A DNA stretch of 55,783 nt from Planococcus sp. ISL-109. Its GTDB lineage: Bacteria; Bacillota; Bacilli; Bacillales_A; Planococcaceae. Shown piece after piece: positions 18,569-29,471 of the stretch. The position numbers were made by a program, and so were the translations under genes. Numbering within the stretch: the stretch's first letter is position 1; each line of letters starts with the position of its first letter. The notes below the pieces were generated by a model. That model was not told where the DNA came from. It did no database searches and saw only the letters and a program-made list of their open reading frames with translations. Location of the stretch: NCBI RefSeq assembly GCF_018613655.1, contig NZ_JAGGPW010000011.1, positions 35,831 through 91,613 of the forward strand. The letters are read 5' to 3'.

Positions 18569-19318
18569 ATGATTTCAATTACAAATTTGCATAAAAGCTT
18601 TGGCGAGTTGGAAGTGCTCAAAGGCATTGATGTGAACATCGAAAAAGGACAGACCATCGTCGTCATCGGCCCTTCCGGTTCCGGGAAAACGACGTTTCTC
18701 CGCTGCCTTAATATTCTTGAAAAACCGAGCGCCGGGACGGTTGAAATCGGCGGTCTCGTCGCCGACTTCTCGAAGCCGATGTCGAAAAAACAGATCATGG
18801 CGTTCCGCAAACAATCCGCCATGGTGTTCCAGCATTATAATCTGTTCCCTCATATGACCGTGCTCGAAAACATCACGGAAGGTCCTGTGACGGTGCAGAA
18901 AAAAGACAAAAAGCAAGCCGAGCAAAAAGCACAGGCGCTGCTCGAAAAAGTCGGGCTGTCGGATAAAGCCGATGCCTACCCTTATCAATTGTCAGGCGGC
19001 CAGCAACAGCGCGTCGGCATCGCCCGTGCACTTGCACTTGAGCCGAAAGTGATGCTGTTCGATGAGCCGACTTCAGCGCTCGACCCAGAACTAGTCGGCG
19101 AAGTGCTGCAAGTCATGAAAGACCTGGCGTCTGAAGGCATGACGATGGTCGTCGTGACCCATGAAATGCGTTTCGCAAAAGGTGCCGCAGATGAGGTACT
19201 GTTCATGGACAGCGGACGTATCGTCGAACGCGGCACTCCTGATGCTGTCTTTAACCGTCCACAGGAACCACGGACACAGCGCTTTTTGAACTTGATCCAA
19301 AACACGGACACAATCTAG
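18569..19318 (+). CDS. tcyC: Cystine-type ABC transporter ATP-binding protein
   Basis: ATPase of a polar amino acid importer, 249 residues. Walker [10 protein letters not shown] is near residue 34, the Q-loop QHYNLFPH near 93, signature LSGGQQQR near 138, Walker B VMLFDEP near 158, and the H-loop VVTHEM near 194. TAGGAG precedes the ATG. It closes the three-gene operon, which ends in a strong terminator. Confidence 0.93.
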   Translation: MISITNLHKSFGELEVLKGIDVNIEKGQTIVVIGPSGSGKTTFLRCLNILEKPSAGTVEIGGLVADFSKPMSKKQIMAFRKQSAMVFQHYNLFPHMTVLENITEGPVTVQKKDKKQAEQKAQALLEKVGLSDKADAYPYQLSGGQQQRVGIARALALEPKVMLFDEPTSALDPELVGEVLQVMKDLASEGMTMVVVTHEMRFAKGAADEVLFMDSGRIVERGTPDAVFNRPQEPRTQRFLNLIQNTDTI

Positions 19319-19357
19319 AAAAATCCCCAGCGCAACTAGCGCTGGGGATTTTTTATG
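19318..19357. terminator. Bidirectional terminator tcyC / yfcC-type gene
   Basis: Stem AATCCCCAGCGC against GCGCTGGGGATT with T tracts on both strands, between convergent genes. Confidence 0.9.
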
Positions 19358-19362
19358 TTGTT

Positions 19363-20763
19363 TTATGAAACGCCGATTGAGACCGCTACGACAAGTGCAA
19401 TGACGAGCCAACCCAAGACGAGCTTCCAGACAAATTTCACCCATTTCTCGTAAGGGATACCGGCAACCGCCAAGTAACCCATCAATGCCGCAGACGTCGG
19501 AATGATGGAGTTGGTGATACCATCTCCGTATTGATACGCAAGAACGGCCACTTGGCGCTCGATTGCCAGAAGATCCGACAAAGGCGTCATGATTGGCATC
19601 GTAGTTGCCGCCTGCCCGCTTCCGGAAGGGATGAAGAAGTTGATGACGACTTGCGTAAAGAACATGCCGATGACGGTCAATGCATTCGGCAAGCCGCTAA
19701 TGACACTCGCCAAGCCGTGGATCATCGTATCCATGATAACGACCTGCTCCATAATGACCAAAATCGCGCGGGCAAAACCGACGATTAATGCCCCGAAGAC
19801 GACCAGTTTCATGCCGTCGACAAACGCATCGAACATTCGGTTGACGCCCAAATTGCCGATGAGTCCGGCTGCAAAACCGATGATGACAAAGGACGCTGCC
19901 AGTTCCGTCAAAAACCAGTCCCATTCGAATACGCCGTATACGTTGACACCGAGACCGATTGCGAGGAATAAGAACACCATCCCGTGACGCCAGTTGAACG
20001 CACCGAGTAACTCCGCTTGGTCTTTTGTCGACGATTTCGTCGCACGTTTCTCGATTTCGTAGATGACGCTTTGCGTCGGGTCTTTTTTCACTTTCGCCGC
20101 ATAGCGCATGACGTACCAAATCGCAAAGCTCAGGAAGAAAATATAAGCGCCGAAACGGAAGCCGACTCCTGAGAAGACCTGCAGTTCTGCAATGCCTTGT
20201 GCTACCCCGACAGTGAACGGATTGAGCATGCCGCCGATAAAGCCGGACGCCGCACCAAGAGAAACCATCGCGGTACCTGTCATCGCGTCAAAACCAATCG
20301 CCCGTGCCACCGCAATCCCGATCGGAACGAAAATGATAACCTCTTCCGCCATCCCGATGGTAGCACCTAAAATCGAAAACAAAATCATGATAATTGGAAT
20401 GAGCAGTTTTTCACGCTTCTCCAGTTTGTCGACCGCTTTGGCGATTCCGGACTCGATCGCACCCGTCGCCCGGATGATTCCGAATGCACCACCGACTAGG
20501 AATATATAGAAAATGATATTCGAAGCTTCCGACATCCCGGTTGGAATCGCTTTGAACAATTCAAAAAACCCGACCGGGCTTTGATCTACTTCAGCAAAGG
20601 AATTGTCAATGACGATTGTGCGGCCGTCCACTTCTTCACGCTCGTACTGCCCTGCTGGAATTAAATACGACGCGACCATCGCCGCAATCATAATCAAAAA
20701 TAAAATAGCATATGTATGCGGAATTCTATCTCCGCCTTTTTTTCCCTTTTTGTGGTTTTGCAG
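19363..20763 (-). CDS. YfcC/DcuC-family carrier, unusual start
   Basis: Polytopic carrier of the YfcC family (C4-dicarboxylate/arginine-ornithine carrier superfamily), with about 11-12 hydrophobic segments and GSGQAATTMPIM near the C-terminus. The only standard start (TTG at 20697) would cut the first helix and has no ribosome site. The family N-terminus IPHTYAILF is encoded upstream in the same frame. Possible starts are CTG at 20763, 3 nt after the epimerase stop, or ATT at 20724, preceded by GGCGGAG. The first is given here. The gene is coupled to the upstream epimerase, and the substrate is unknown, probably a peptide-derived or N-acylated compound. Confidence 0.75.
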   Translation of the reverse strand: MQNHKKGKKGGDRIPHTYAILFLIMIAAMVASYLIPAGQYEREEVDGRTIVIDNSFAEVDQSPVGFFELFKAIPTGMSEASNIIFYIFLVGGAFGIIRATGAIESGIAKAVDKLEKREKLLIPIIMILFSILGATIGMAEEVIIFVPIGIAVARAIGFDAMTGTAMVSLGAASGFIGGMLNPFTVGVAQGIAELQVFSGVGFRFGAYIFFLSFAIWYVMRYAAKVKKDPTQSVIYEIEKRATKSSTKDQAELLGAFNWRHGMVFLFLAIGLGVNVYGVFEWDWFLTELAASFVIIGFAAGLIGNLGVNRMFDAFVDGMKLVVFGALIVGFARAILVIMEQVVIMDTMIHGLASVISGLPNALTVIGMFFTQVVINFFIPSGSGQAATTMPIMTPLSDLLAIERQVAVLAYQYGDGITNSIIPTSAALMGYLAVAGIPYEKWVKFVWKLVLGWLVIALVVAVSIGVS

Positions 20764-20766
20764 TCG

Positions 20767-21891
20767 TCATGCTTCAGTTGTTCCGACAACACAAGATGTG
20801 ACGGTCAATTTCTCCAGCTTGTTCCGGTCAACTTCAATCCCGAGCCCTGGCTTGCCACTCAAAATGACGTGCGGATGTTCATATTTCAAATCACCGATTT
20901 CTTCGCTGAACAATAATGGCCCTGTAAGTTCCGTACTTTCAATATTGCGCCGCGACATGGCCGCATGATAGCCTGCACTCGAAGCGACAGATGATTCCAC
21001 CATCGAGCCGATCTGGCACAGCATACCTGCCGCTTCAGCCGTTTTCGCCATTTGTACCGCGTGGAAAATCCCACCGCATTTCATCAATTTGATATTGATG
21101 ACATCTGCTGCATCGAGGCGGATAATTTCAAGCAGATCTTCCATCGACTGAATCGTCTCATCCGCCATGATCGGCACAGCCGTTTTCTGCCGTACTTCGG
21201 CAAGGCCGCGGATATCACCCATGCGGATCGGCTGCTCGACCCAACTAAGCCCTGCAGTTTCAAGTTGGCGGATTGCCGTCACTGCTGTTCCAACGGAGTG
21301 CCATCCTTGATTGACATCCACGCGGATCGGCACAGCATCCCCCACTTCTGCACGAACCGCCAAGATCCGCTCCACATCGAGCTGTGCAGTGCCTTGCCCC
21401 ACCTTCAATTTCAATGAACCATAGCCCGCTTCGACTGCTTTTTTCGCTTTTTCTGCCATAATATGCGGCGCTTCAATACTCAGAACACGCGGATATGACA
21501 ATTGGTCCTTCGCCTGTCCGCCGAGCAAGTTGTAAACCGGCTGCCCCGCTGCTTTTCCCATCAAATCGTAGCAAGCGATATCGACCGCCGCTTTCGAAGC
21601 AGGGTTGCCTGCCAACATGCCATCCATTTTATGATGGATCGCTTCGATATCGAATGGATTCATGCCGATCACTGCTGGGAGGAACAATTCCTTCAGCACT
21701 TCATAGCTCGCCGTGAAATATTCGCCCGTCACGTGCTCATCCGGCACTGCTTCCCCGTAGCCGACCAATCCATTATCTGTCTCGAGTTCGAGAATCAATG
21801 ACGGCATATCCGGATAAGTTGCATAAGAAATTATAAACGGTTCATGCAACGGAAAGCGCACTGCGTACAATCGTGCTTGAGTGATTTTCAT
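20767..21891 (-). CDS. Enolase-superfamily dipeptide epimerase-like protein
   Basis: Mandelate-racemase/muconate-lactonizing subgroup, 374 residues. The general base pair is present: Lys161/Lys163 in SLKLKVG and Lys268 in INIKLMKCGG. The magnesium ligands are Asp192, Glu219 and Asp244. Overall it resembles the L-Ala-D/L-Glu epimerase family. However, the DxD motif that holds the dipeptide amino group in that enzyme (321/323 in B. subtilis) reads Glu-Leu-Thr here, so the substrate is probably different. It is cotranscribed with the YfcC-type carrier and divergent from an M20 amidohydrolase. Confidence 0.85.
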   Translation of the reverse strand: MKITQARLYAVRFPLHEPFIISYATYPDMPSLILELETDNGLVGYGEAVPDEHVTGEYFTASYEVLKELFLPAVIGMNPFDIEAIHHKMDGMLAGNPASKAAVDIACYDLMGKAAGQPVYNLLGGQAKDQLSYPRVLSIEAPHIMAEKAKKAVEAGYGSLKLKVGQGTAQLDVERILAVRAEVGDAVPIRVDVNQGWHSVGTAVTAIRQLETAGLSWVEQPIRMGDIRGLAEVRQKTAVPIMADETIQSMEDLLEIIRLDAADVINIKLMKCGGIFHAVQMAKTAEAAGMLCQIGSMVESSVASSAGYHAAMSRRNIESTELTGPLLFSEEIGDLKYEHPHVILSGKPGLGIEVDRNKLEKLTVTSCVVGTTEA

Positions 21892-22040
21892 AAGGAAACC
21901 TCCAATTATAAATAGTATTGTATGATTATACTATAAATTCTTTTCCAATAGAGTAATAATTTTGATGCACAAATAAAGACGGCGTATAATGGCGTCAGTG
22001 ACTTTTTTTAAATTTCCGTATGACAAAGGAGCAAAATATC

Positions 22041-23240
22041 ATGACCTTAATAAAACAAACCGATGCGTTGATTGATTCCATGCAAGAAGAAATGGTGGAA
22101 ATTCGGCGTTATCTGCATATGCACCCTGAACTCTCGCATCAGGAAGTGGAAACACCAGCCTATATCGCTGATCGCCTAGAAGAACTGGGCGTCGAAGTCC
22201 GCCGCGGTGTTGGTGGACGTGGTGTCGTCGGAACGATACGCGGAGGCAAGCCCGGCAAGACGATCGCTTTCCGTGCAGACTTTGACGCCTTGCCGATCGA
22301 CGACCAAAAGGATGTTCCGTATAAATCAACAATTCCAGGCGTTATGCACGCTTGCGGCCATGACGGCCATACTGCCGGACTGCTCGGTTTCGCCAAAGCG
22401 ATGATGGCGATTAAAGACGAACTGCCGGGAACCATCGTCCTGATCCACCAATTCGGTGAGGAGCTGTCCCCGGGCGGTGCACGCGCGATGATTGAAGACG
22501 GTTGCTTGGACGGTGTCGATCTTGTTTTCGGTGCCCATCTCCAAAGCAAAATGGACGCCGGCAAAGTCTATCTCCGCGACGGCTATTTGCAAGCTTCGGA
22601 AGACGCAATCAAAATCAATGTCTACGGTTCTGGTACCCACGGTGCTGAGCCGCATACCGGCACCGACCCGATTTTAGCGGCGAGCCACATTATGGTCGCC
22701 TTGCAATCGGTCGTCAGCCGCGATGCCGATCCGCTAAAACAACTTGTCGTGTCCATCGGCAAATTCCACGCGGGCGATGCCGATAACGTCATCCCGAGCA
22801 AAGCAGTCATGGAAGGAACGATTCGAGTATTCGATCCGGAACTACGCAAGCTTGCCAGTGAACGCGTACGCGCTATCGCAGAAAACGTTGCTCTAGCAAT
22901 GGGCGCACGTGCTGAAGTGATCGTCGAAACCGGTTATGACTCGTTGTGGAATCACCCGGAAGCGGCGGAAATCATTCGCAATGCGTCCCGTCCTGTCGTA
23001 GGCGAAGAAAATGTTATCGACATCGCTCCAATCATGCCGGTGGAAGATTTTTCTTATTATACGCAAGCAAAACCTGGCGCTTTCTTTTTTATCGGCGCGA
23101 AAATGGAAGACGACGCACTCGTTTATCCGCATCACCATGAAAACTTCGACTTTAACGAACAAGCGATGAACACAACAGCCAAAGTGTTTGCTGCCATCTA
23201 TTTCAACGCACAGCAAGCAGAAACCGATTCTGCACAATAA
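22041..23240 (+). CDS. M20 family amidohydrolase
   Basis: Zinc-dependent aminoacylase/carboxypeptidase-type amidohydrolase (M20D), 399 residues. HPELSHQE near residue 31, FRADFDALP near 78 and MHACGHDGHTAG near 101 carry metal ligands. FGEELSPGGA near 138 carries the catalytic Glu pair; this family more often has PAEE there. A lid domain spans about 180-290. GACAAAGGAG before the ATG at 22041 excludes the upstream ATG at 22020. It is transcribed away from the epimerase/carrier pair and likely acts on the same class of N-acyl amino acid or dipeptide. Confidence 0.88.
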   Translation: MTLIKQTDALIDSMQEEMVEIRRYLHMHPELSHQEVETPAYIADRLEELGVEVRRGVGGRGVVGTIRGGKPGKTIAFRADFDALPIDDQKDVPYKSTIPGVMHACGHDGHTAGLLGFAKAMMAIKDELPGTIVLIHQFGEELSPGGARAMIEDGCLDGVDLVFGAHLQSKMDAGKVYLRDGYLQASEDAIKINVYGSGTHGAEPHTGTDPILAASHIMVALQSVVSRDADPLKQLVVSIGKFHAGDADNVIPSKAVMEGTIRVFDPELRKLASERVRAIAENVALAMGARAEVIVETGYDSLWNHPEAAEIIRNASRPVVGEENVIDIAPIMPVEDFSYYTQAKPGAFFFIGAKMEDDALVYPHHHENFDFNEQAMNTTAKVFAAIYFNAQQAETDSAQ

Positions 23241-23243
23241 GCG

Positions 23244-23282
23244 ATTCCCCGCATAGCTCATAGCTTATGCGGGGATTTTTTT
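23244..23282 (+). terminator. Terminator after the M20 gene
   Basis: Stem ATCCCCGCATA against TATGCGGGGAT followed by TTTTTT. Confidence 0.9.
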
Positions 23283-23349
23283 AGTTGGAAATGCGTTCTG
23301 GAGTTTAACAGGTAGGAGAATCATCCTTCTACGCGCAGTGGTTGGTAGA

Positions 23350-23673
23350 TCCCTTTGAATAAGGTGGCTGAGATGTGTTTAGTTTCATATGATTCGTTCG
23401 CCTTTGGATAGTTCGCTTAGTTCGTGTTGTGATGCAGGAGTTTGACTTGATGTGTGATTCTGCTCGGTTTTTTTGTTTAGCATCATACCGGAATTCGCCA
23501 CCTCGCTTTGGGTTGGCCTCCCGCAATGAGCCAGCAAAAACCGCTGTCTCATTGCTTCGGCTCACCCTTAAATGCGCGATGGCTGTTAGATTCCTTTGGT
23601 TCAGGCAGGCGAAGTGTGTCCAGTTCTATATCTTTCGTCCGCCTTTGGTTAGTTCGCTTAGTTCGTGTTGTGA
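23350..23673 (+). repeat. 241-bp tandem duplication flanking hairpin B
   Basis: The segment 23350-23432 recurs, diverged, at 23591-23673. The best conserved part (23401-23432 and 23642-23673, CCTTTGG...TAGTTCGCTTAG...TGTTGTGA) differs at one base or so. The offset is 241 bp. The hairpin element B (23496-23583) sits between the two arms. No gene is seen. Confidence 0.7.
23496..23583 (+). repeat. Hairpin repeat family B, copy 2
   Basis: Plus-strand copy of the ~87-bp near-palindrome: CGCCACCTCGCTTTGGGTTGG at the left pairs roughly with CACCCTTAAATGCGCGATGGC-like sequence at the right, with AATGAG/CTCATT in the inner stem. It is the partner of the copy at 6063-6147, which shares the GAATTC just outside. 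Confidence 0.75.
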
Positions 23674-23828
23674 GGGTAGAATTCTAGAACCACTTGTCTA
23701 GCTAGCAAACACTGGAAACCAACTTCACTTTTGCGGATGTGAAAAACTTTCAGTGAAATAGAAATAGAAAATAACAAAGTAATATTATTGCTAACTTGCT
23801 GCTTTGAAAAGTGATAAATTTCATTTCC

Positions 23829-24040
23829 ACTATAAATCTTGAGATGAAGCAGAAAGCGGCGACTCCGGGGAGGATTAGCGAGACAATTGAGACCCTGCAA
23901 GCGAATGAGTGAGGCATTGCTGAACTCATTCGTTTGCGAAGCTCGAACTTCGTGAGAGTTGAGCAGGACGGTTTTGGTGCCAGTGACGAAGCGGCTCAAT
24001 GCGAGCCCTCCGGAAAGCGTCCGCTTGGAGCGCAGTCTCC
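23829..24040 (+). repeat. Intergenic repeat family A, plus orientation
   Basis: Contains the family blocks CGGCGACTCCGGGG, TTAGCGAGACA, GCCCTCCGGAAAGCGTCCG and TTGGAGCGCAGTCTCC. It is the reverse orientation of the copy at 5718-5855. It has no credible coding frame; the remaining parts of 23283-24075 also show no gene. Confidence 0.7.
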
Positions 24041-24078
24041 ACCCCTTACACATTTACTGATATTTCTAAAAACCATAG

Positions 24079-24113
24079 AAAAACCCGCACAGCTCAGTGA
24101 GCCGTGCGGGTTT
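24079..24113 (-). terminator. Terminator after kbl
   Basis: Stem AAACCCGCAC...GTGCGGGTTT, with TTTTTC following on the minus strand, just past the kbl stop. Confidence 0.85.
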
Positions 24114-24117
24114 CGTA

Positions 24118-25308
24118 TTATTTGATGATGTTTAATTCTTTTCCTACTTTAGCGTAAGTCTCAATCGCTTCGTCGAGCATTTCTTTCGTATGCGCTGCTG
24201 TCGGCATATTGCGCACACGTCCTGTGCCGCGTGGAACCGTCGGGAAGACAATCGATTTCGCATAGACACCTTCATCAAACAAACGCTTCGAGAATTGCTG
24301 AGTCAGCTTCTCATCACCGATGATGCACGGCGTGATCGGTGTTTCGGATGCGCCGATATCAAAGCCAAGTTCTTTCAAGCCTTTCTTCAAATAATCGCCA
24401 TTATCCCATAACTTATCGTGAAGTTCAGTCGAATCGATGATTTTTTGGACTGCAGCAGTCGTCGCCGCAACATCCCCAGGTGTCACAGCCGTAGAGAACA
24501 AGAACGGACGGGAGCGCACGCGCAACCAGTCGATCAGTTGTTTCTTACCTGCTACATAACCGCCGACAACGCCGACCGCTTTGGAAAGAGTCCCCATCTG
24601 CATATCGACTTCTTTTTCTAAACCGAAATGCTTCACAGTGCCTTTCCCTTTGCCGGTAACGCCTGAACCATGCGCGTCATCGACATACGTAATCAAGTCG
24701 AATTCTTTTGCGATTTCAACGATTTCCGGAAGCTTCGCAATATCGCCGTCCATCGAGAAGACGCCGTCTGTGATGATCATCACTTTATTGTAAAGACCTG
24801 ACTCCGTCGCTTCTTTCGCTTTTAGGCGCAAGTCTTCCATATCGGAATGCTTGAACGCGATGATTTTCGCTTTCGACAAGCGGCAGCCGTCGATGATTGA
24901 TGCGTGGTTCAATTGATCAGACAGAATCGCATCGTTTTTGTCCATGACTGCAGAAATCGCCGCCATATTGCAGTTGAAGCCGGATTGGAATGAAATCGCC
25001 GCTTCAGTTCCTTTGAACTCAGCCAGTTTTTCTTCCAAAGTCACGTGAAGGTCAAGCGTCCCGTTGATTGTACGAACCGCACCCGAGCCTACACCGTACT
25101 CTTTGATCGCTTCAATCGCCACTTTTTTCAAATCCTCGTCTGTCGCAAGCCCAAGGTAGTTGTTTGACGATAAGTTGATCAAGTCCTGGCCACCGATTTT
25201 GATGACTGCTCCGTTCGGACCTTCCACCGGATCGATTTCATTATATAGACCTTGCTCTTTCAGTTCAGTTAAATTTTCTTCCAAAAATGCATCTAATTTT
25301 TTTGACAA
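24118..25308 (-). CDS. kbl: Glycine C-acetyltransferase (2-amino-3-ketobutyrate CoA ligase)
   Basis: PLP-dependent alpha-oxoamine synthase that splits 2-amino-3-ketobutyrate with CoA into glycine and acetyl-CoA, the step after Tdh. The PLP lysine is in GTLSKAVG (Lys243 with this start), with DDAHGSG near residue 210. A TTG start at 25308 is chosen because AAGGAAGAGGA precedes it and it gives the usual 396 residues. The upstream ATG at 25344 lies almost at the predicted transcription start. It is apart from tdh. Confidence 0.93.
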   Translation of the reverse strand: MSKKLDAFLEENLTELKEQGLYNEIDPVEGPNGAVIKIGGQDLINLSSNNYLGLATDEDLKKVAIEAIKEYGVGSGAVRTINGTLDLHVTLEEKLAEFKGTEAAISFQSGFNCNMAAISAVMDKNDAILSDQLNHASIIDGCRLSKAKIIAFKHSDMEDLRLKAKEATESGLYNKVMIITDGVFSMDGDIAKLPEIVEIAKEFDLITYVDDAHGSGVTGKGKGTVKHFGLEKEVDMQMGTLSKAVGVVGGYVAGKKQLIDWLRVRSRPFLFSTAVTPGDVAATTAAVQKIIDSTELHDKLWDNGDYLKKGLKELGFDIGASETPITPCIIGDEKLTQQFSKRLFDEGVYAKSIVFPTVPRGTGRVRNMPTAAHTKEMLDEAIETYAKVGKELNIIK

Positions 25309-25373
25309 AGTCCTCTTCCTTTCAAAAACAAGTTCTGTCTCCATCTTATCATATCGCCATTTTTTCCAAAAGA

Positions 25374-25397
25374 AAAAGCGGGCCTAGGCCCGCTTTT
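25374..25397 (-). terminator. Terminator after mccB
   Basis: Perfect palindrome AAAAGCGGGCCTAGGCCCGC plus TTTT, followed by TTTTTC on the minus strand, 9 nt past the mccB stop. Confidence 0.92.
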
Positions 25398-25405
25398 CCT
25401 AACCC

Positions 25406-27474
<2,069 letters not shown>

Positions 27475-27485
27475 GTTGATTCCCC

Positions 27486-27959
27486 TTATGCAGTTTCTTC
27501 TTTGAATACTTGGCGCCACTCATCTTTTTTCGCAAGCATTTCGCGCGCCAGTTCATGTGCGCCTTCTAAGCTATGGCTTGCTGCCCAGCCGCATTGCACT
27601 TCGTTGCATGCCGGCACTTCATCGGCTTCGATGACGTCTTGCAAAGTCGATTCCAGAATCCGCAATATGTCATCGTAATCATCGTGGTTGATAACAGATA
27701 AATAAAAACCGGTCTGGCAGCCCATCGGCCCGATGTCGATAATTTGATCCGAATGGTTGCGGCTATGCTCCGCCATCATATGTTCGAGCGAGTGAAGGCC
27801 CGGCATGTCCATATGTTCTTTGTTCGGTTGCTTGAAGCGGATATCGTATTTTTTGATGGTGTCCCCGTTTGCGCCGACTTTCTCACCGGCAAGGCGGACA
27901 TATGGTGCTGCAACTTTCGTATGATCCAAGTTAAAGCTTTCTACATTCATTTTTTTCAT
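27486..27959 (-). CDS. luxS: S-ribosylhomocysteine lyase
   Basis: Splits S-ribosylhomocysteine into homocysteine and the AI-2 precursor DPD. The 157-residue protein has the metal ligands His56 and His60 (HSLEH), Cys123 (QCG), the general base Glu59 and the catalytic Cys81 in [15 protein letters not shown] precedes the ATG at 27959, which lies inside the stop region of yrrT. It occupies the slot where B. subtilis carries mtnN in the yrrT-mtnN-mccA-mccB operon. Here homocysteine production is directly coupled to its use by MccA. Confidence 0.95.
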   Translation of the reverse strand: MKKMNVESFNLDHTKVAAPYVRLAGEKVGANGDTIKKYDIRFKQPNKEHMDMPGLHSLEHMMAEHSRNHSDQIIDIGPMGCQTGFYLSVINHDDYDDILRILESTLQDVIEADEVPACNEVQCGWAASHSLEGAHELAREMLAKKDEWRQVFKEETA

Positions 27960-27972
27960 TGAAATCTCCCTC

Positions 27973-28608
27973 TCATCGTTTGGTCGCATCGATTAAGAAT
28001 ACGTACTCATTTAAACGTGTGAATGTGACATCAAACCCATGTTCCTGAAAAATCATTTCAAATACGGGCACGGTCGTGTAATGCTCGCGCTTTAAATCTT
28101 CGACGAGGTTAGCGTGGCCTTCTGCTTCTTCGAAAACGATTCGGCCAAGTTTAGCTTCGTCTGATTCGAAAACGGTATCGGCGAACACGACTTTTCCTGA
28201 CGGCGGCAAAATCGAAGCGTACTGCTGGATCGCCTGTGCTTTTTCTTCATCCGTCAAATGATGGAACGCATAACTGCTAACAAAACTGTGCGGCTTTACC
28301 GGCAACTCGAACGCCAAAAAGTCGCCGTCCATTATATGGAGCTCGGGAAACTTTTGTCCCGCTACGTTGCGCATGGAGTTGTTCGGCTCAATGCCTGTCA
28401 CTGCGAGCCCTTCCTGGAGGAGCGCTGCAGTCAGATTGCCTGTGCCGACGCCGAATTCCACGACTGGTCCTGTTGCTTTCTTCGCGACAGCCAACAGAAT
28501 CTCCTGGTAGTTTTTAAAAACTGCTTCATATTCCGGATCTTTCCCGCTCACTGACTCATCGTAGGTATGCACCCATTCATCAAAAATCCCGACAAATTCT
28601 CTTCCCAT
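27973..28608 (-). CDS. yrrT: SAM-dependent methyltransferase YrrT
   Basis: Class I methyltransferase of 211 residues that closely resembles B. subtilis YrrT: N-terminal MGREF, cofactor motif [11 protein letters not shown] near residue 50, acidic GIEPNNSMR near 72, and [11 protein letters not shown] near 112. The methyl acceptor is unknown. It heads the luxS-mccA-mccB operon; GGGAG precedes the ATG. The family is linked to methionine-to-cysteine conversion by its constant operon context. Confidence 0.9.
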   Translation of the reverse strand: MGREFVGIFDEWVHTYDESVSGKDPEYEAVFKNYQEILLAVAKKATGPVVEFGVGTGNLTAALLQEGLAVTGIEPNNSMRNVAGQKFPELHIMDGDFLAFELPVKPHSFVSSYAFHHLTDEEKAQAIQQYASILPPSGKVVFADTVFESDEAKLGRIVFEEAEGHANLVEDLKREHYTTVPVFEMIFQEHGFDVTFTRLNEYVFLIDATKR

Positions 28609-28635
28609 AGTTGAACTCCCGCTCTCTTAGATGTT

Positions 28636-28666
28636 ATTATACATAAAACCAATAGTTTTACTTGGT
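28636..28666 (-). promoter_or_regulatory. yrrT operon promoter with ACCAA-N9-TTGGT dyad
   Basis: TATAAT occupies 28641-28636 on the minus strand. Immediately upstream, at 28666-28648, the dyad ACCAA-N9-TTGGT covers the place of the -35 box, which itself is poor. A repressor site is likely. In B. subtilis this operon is repressed by CymR, so CymR is a reasonable candidate, but the match to its consensus was not tested. Confidence 0.5.
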
Positions 28667-28740
28667 ATTATTTATAACATATGCATTTCTCCAGTTCAAC
28701 TGCCACGGTTTTCGACGACTTGATTTTTTCCGCATAAGAA

Positions 28741-28766
28741 AAGACCCAGCAAGCGCCGGGCCTTGT
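28741..28766 (-). terminator. Terminator after the YczE-type gene
   Basis: On the minus strand AGGCCCGGC pairs with GCTGGGTCT (two G-U pairs), followed by TTTTCTT. Confidence 0.7.
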
Positions 28767-28770
28767 TCCT

Positions 28771-29415
28771 TTATATTTTCAAAATAGACGGCAAGTCATC
28801 TTGATGCTTTAATATCAGCCACTTCAATAAGGTTTCGCTTTGCACGAGCGACTTTTGAACGATTCGCCCGACCAGCAGTGCGATCACTACGGTGCCGATA
28901 CCGACCGGTCCACCGAGCATCCAGCCGAGCACCGCAACTGTCATTTCAATCGCGGTGCGGATCGTGCTGACGCTGAACCCTGTTTTTTGGACCAAAATCA
29001 GCATCAGGTCATCCCGAGGACCGGCCCCCATTTTCGGTGAGACGTACATGCCGACACCATAGCCCATGACAAAGATCCCCGCTGTAAAAATGAGGATGTG
29101 GCCGATCAGCGAATGGATATCCGGAATGAGGAAATTGAATAAATCAATAAACAAACCGATCAGCAGCATATTCAGCCACGTTCCGAATTGCGGCCATCTG
29201 CGGCGTACAAGAGATGTGAGGCTGATCAGCGTAAAGCCCGCTATAATCGACCATGAACCAATCGTCAATCCGAAATTCTGATACAATCCGACATGCAATA
29301 CATCCCACGGCCCGATGCCGAGGCGGTCGCCTTTAATAGTCATGGAAATGCCAAGACCTAGAAACATCATTCCGATGAGAAAAAACAGCCATCGATAATA
29401 CAAAGCTACGTTCAT
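28771..29415 (-). CDS. YczE/YitT-type membrane protein
   Basis: A 214-residue polytopic membrane protein of the YczE/YyaS family with about five transmembrane helices (around 8-27, 52-72, 79-97, 105-126, 160-185). Conserved features are GLGISMTIK near residue 20, LGIGPWDVL near 32, and the repeat of that theme MGAGPRDDLML near 130. The internal repeat is typical of the family. The function is unknown. It appears monocistronic. Confidence 0.82.
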   Translation of the reverse strand: MNVALYYRWLFFLIGMMFLGLGISMTIKGDRLGIGPWDVLHVGLYQNFGLTIGSWSIIAGFTLISLTSLVRRRWPQFGTWLNMLLIGLFIDLFNFLIPDIHSLIGHILIFTAGIFVMGYGVGMYVSPKMGAGPRDDLMLILVQKTGFSVSTIRTAIEMTVAVLGWMLGGPVGIGTVVIALLVGRIVQKSLVQSETLLKWLILKHQDDLPSILKI

Positions 29416-29471
29416 TATTTATCCTTCTTTCTTGTCTATCCTTTCCGCTGCTTAAAACGAAAAGGGATGGT

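Noticed and set aside
23241..24117. Possible degraded insertion sequence between the M20 gene and kbl
   Set aside because: No transposase fragment or terminal inverted repeats could be seen; the content is explained by repeats A and B.
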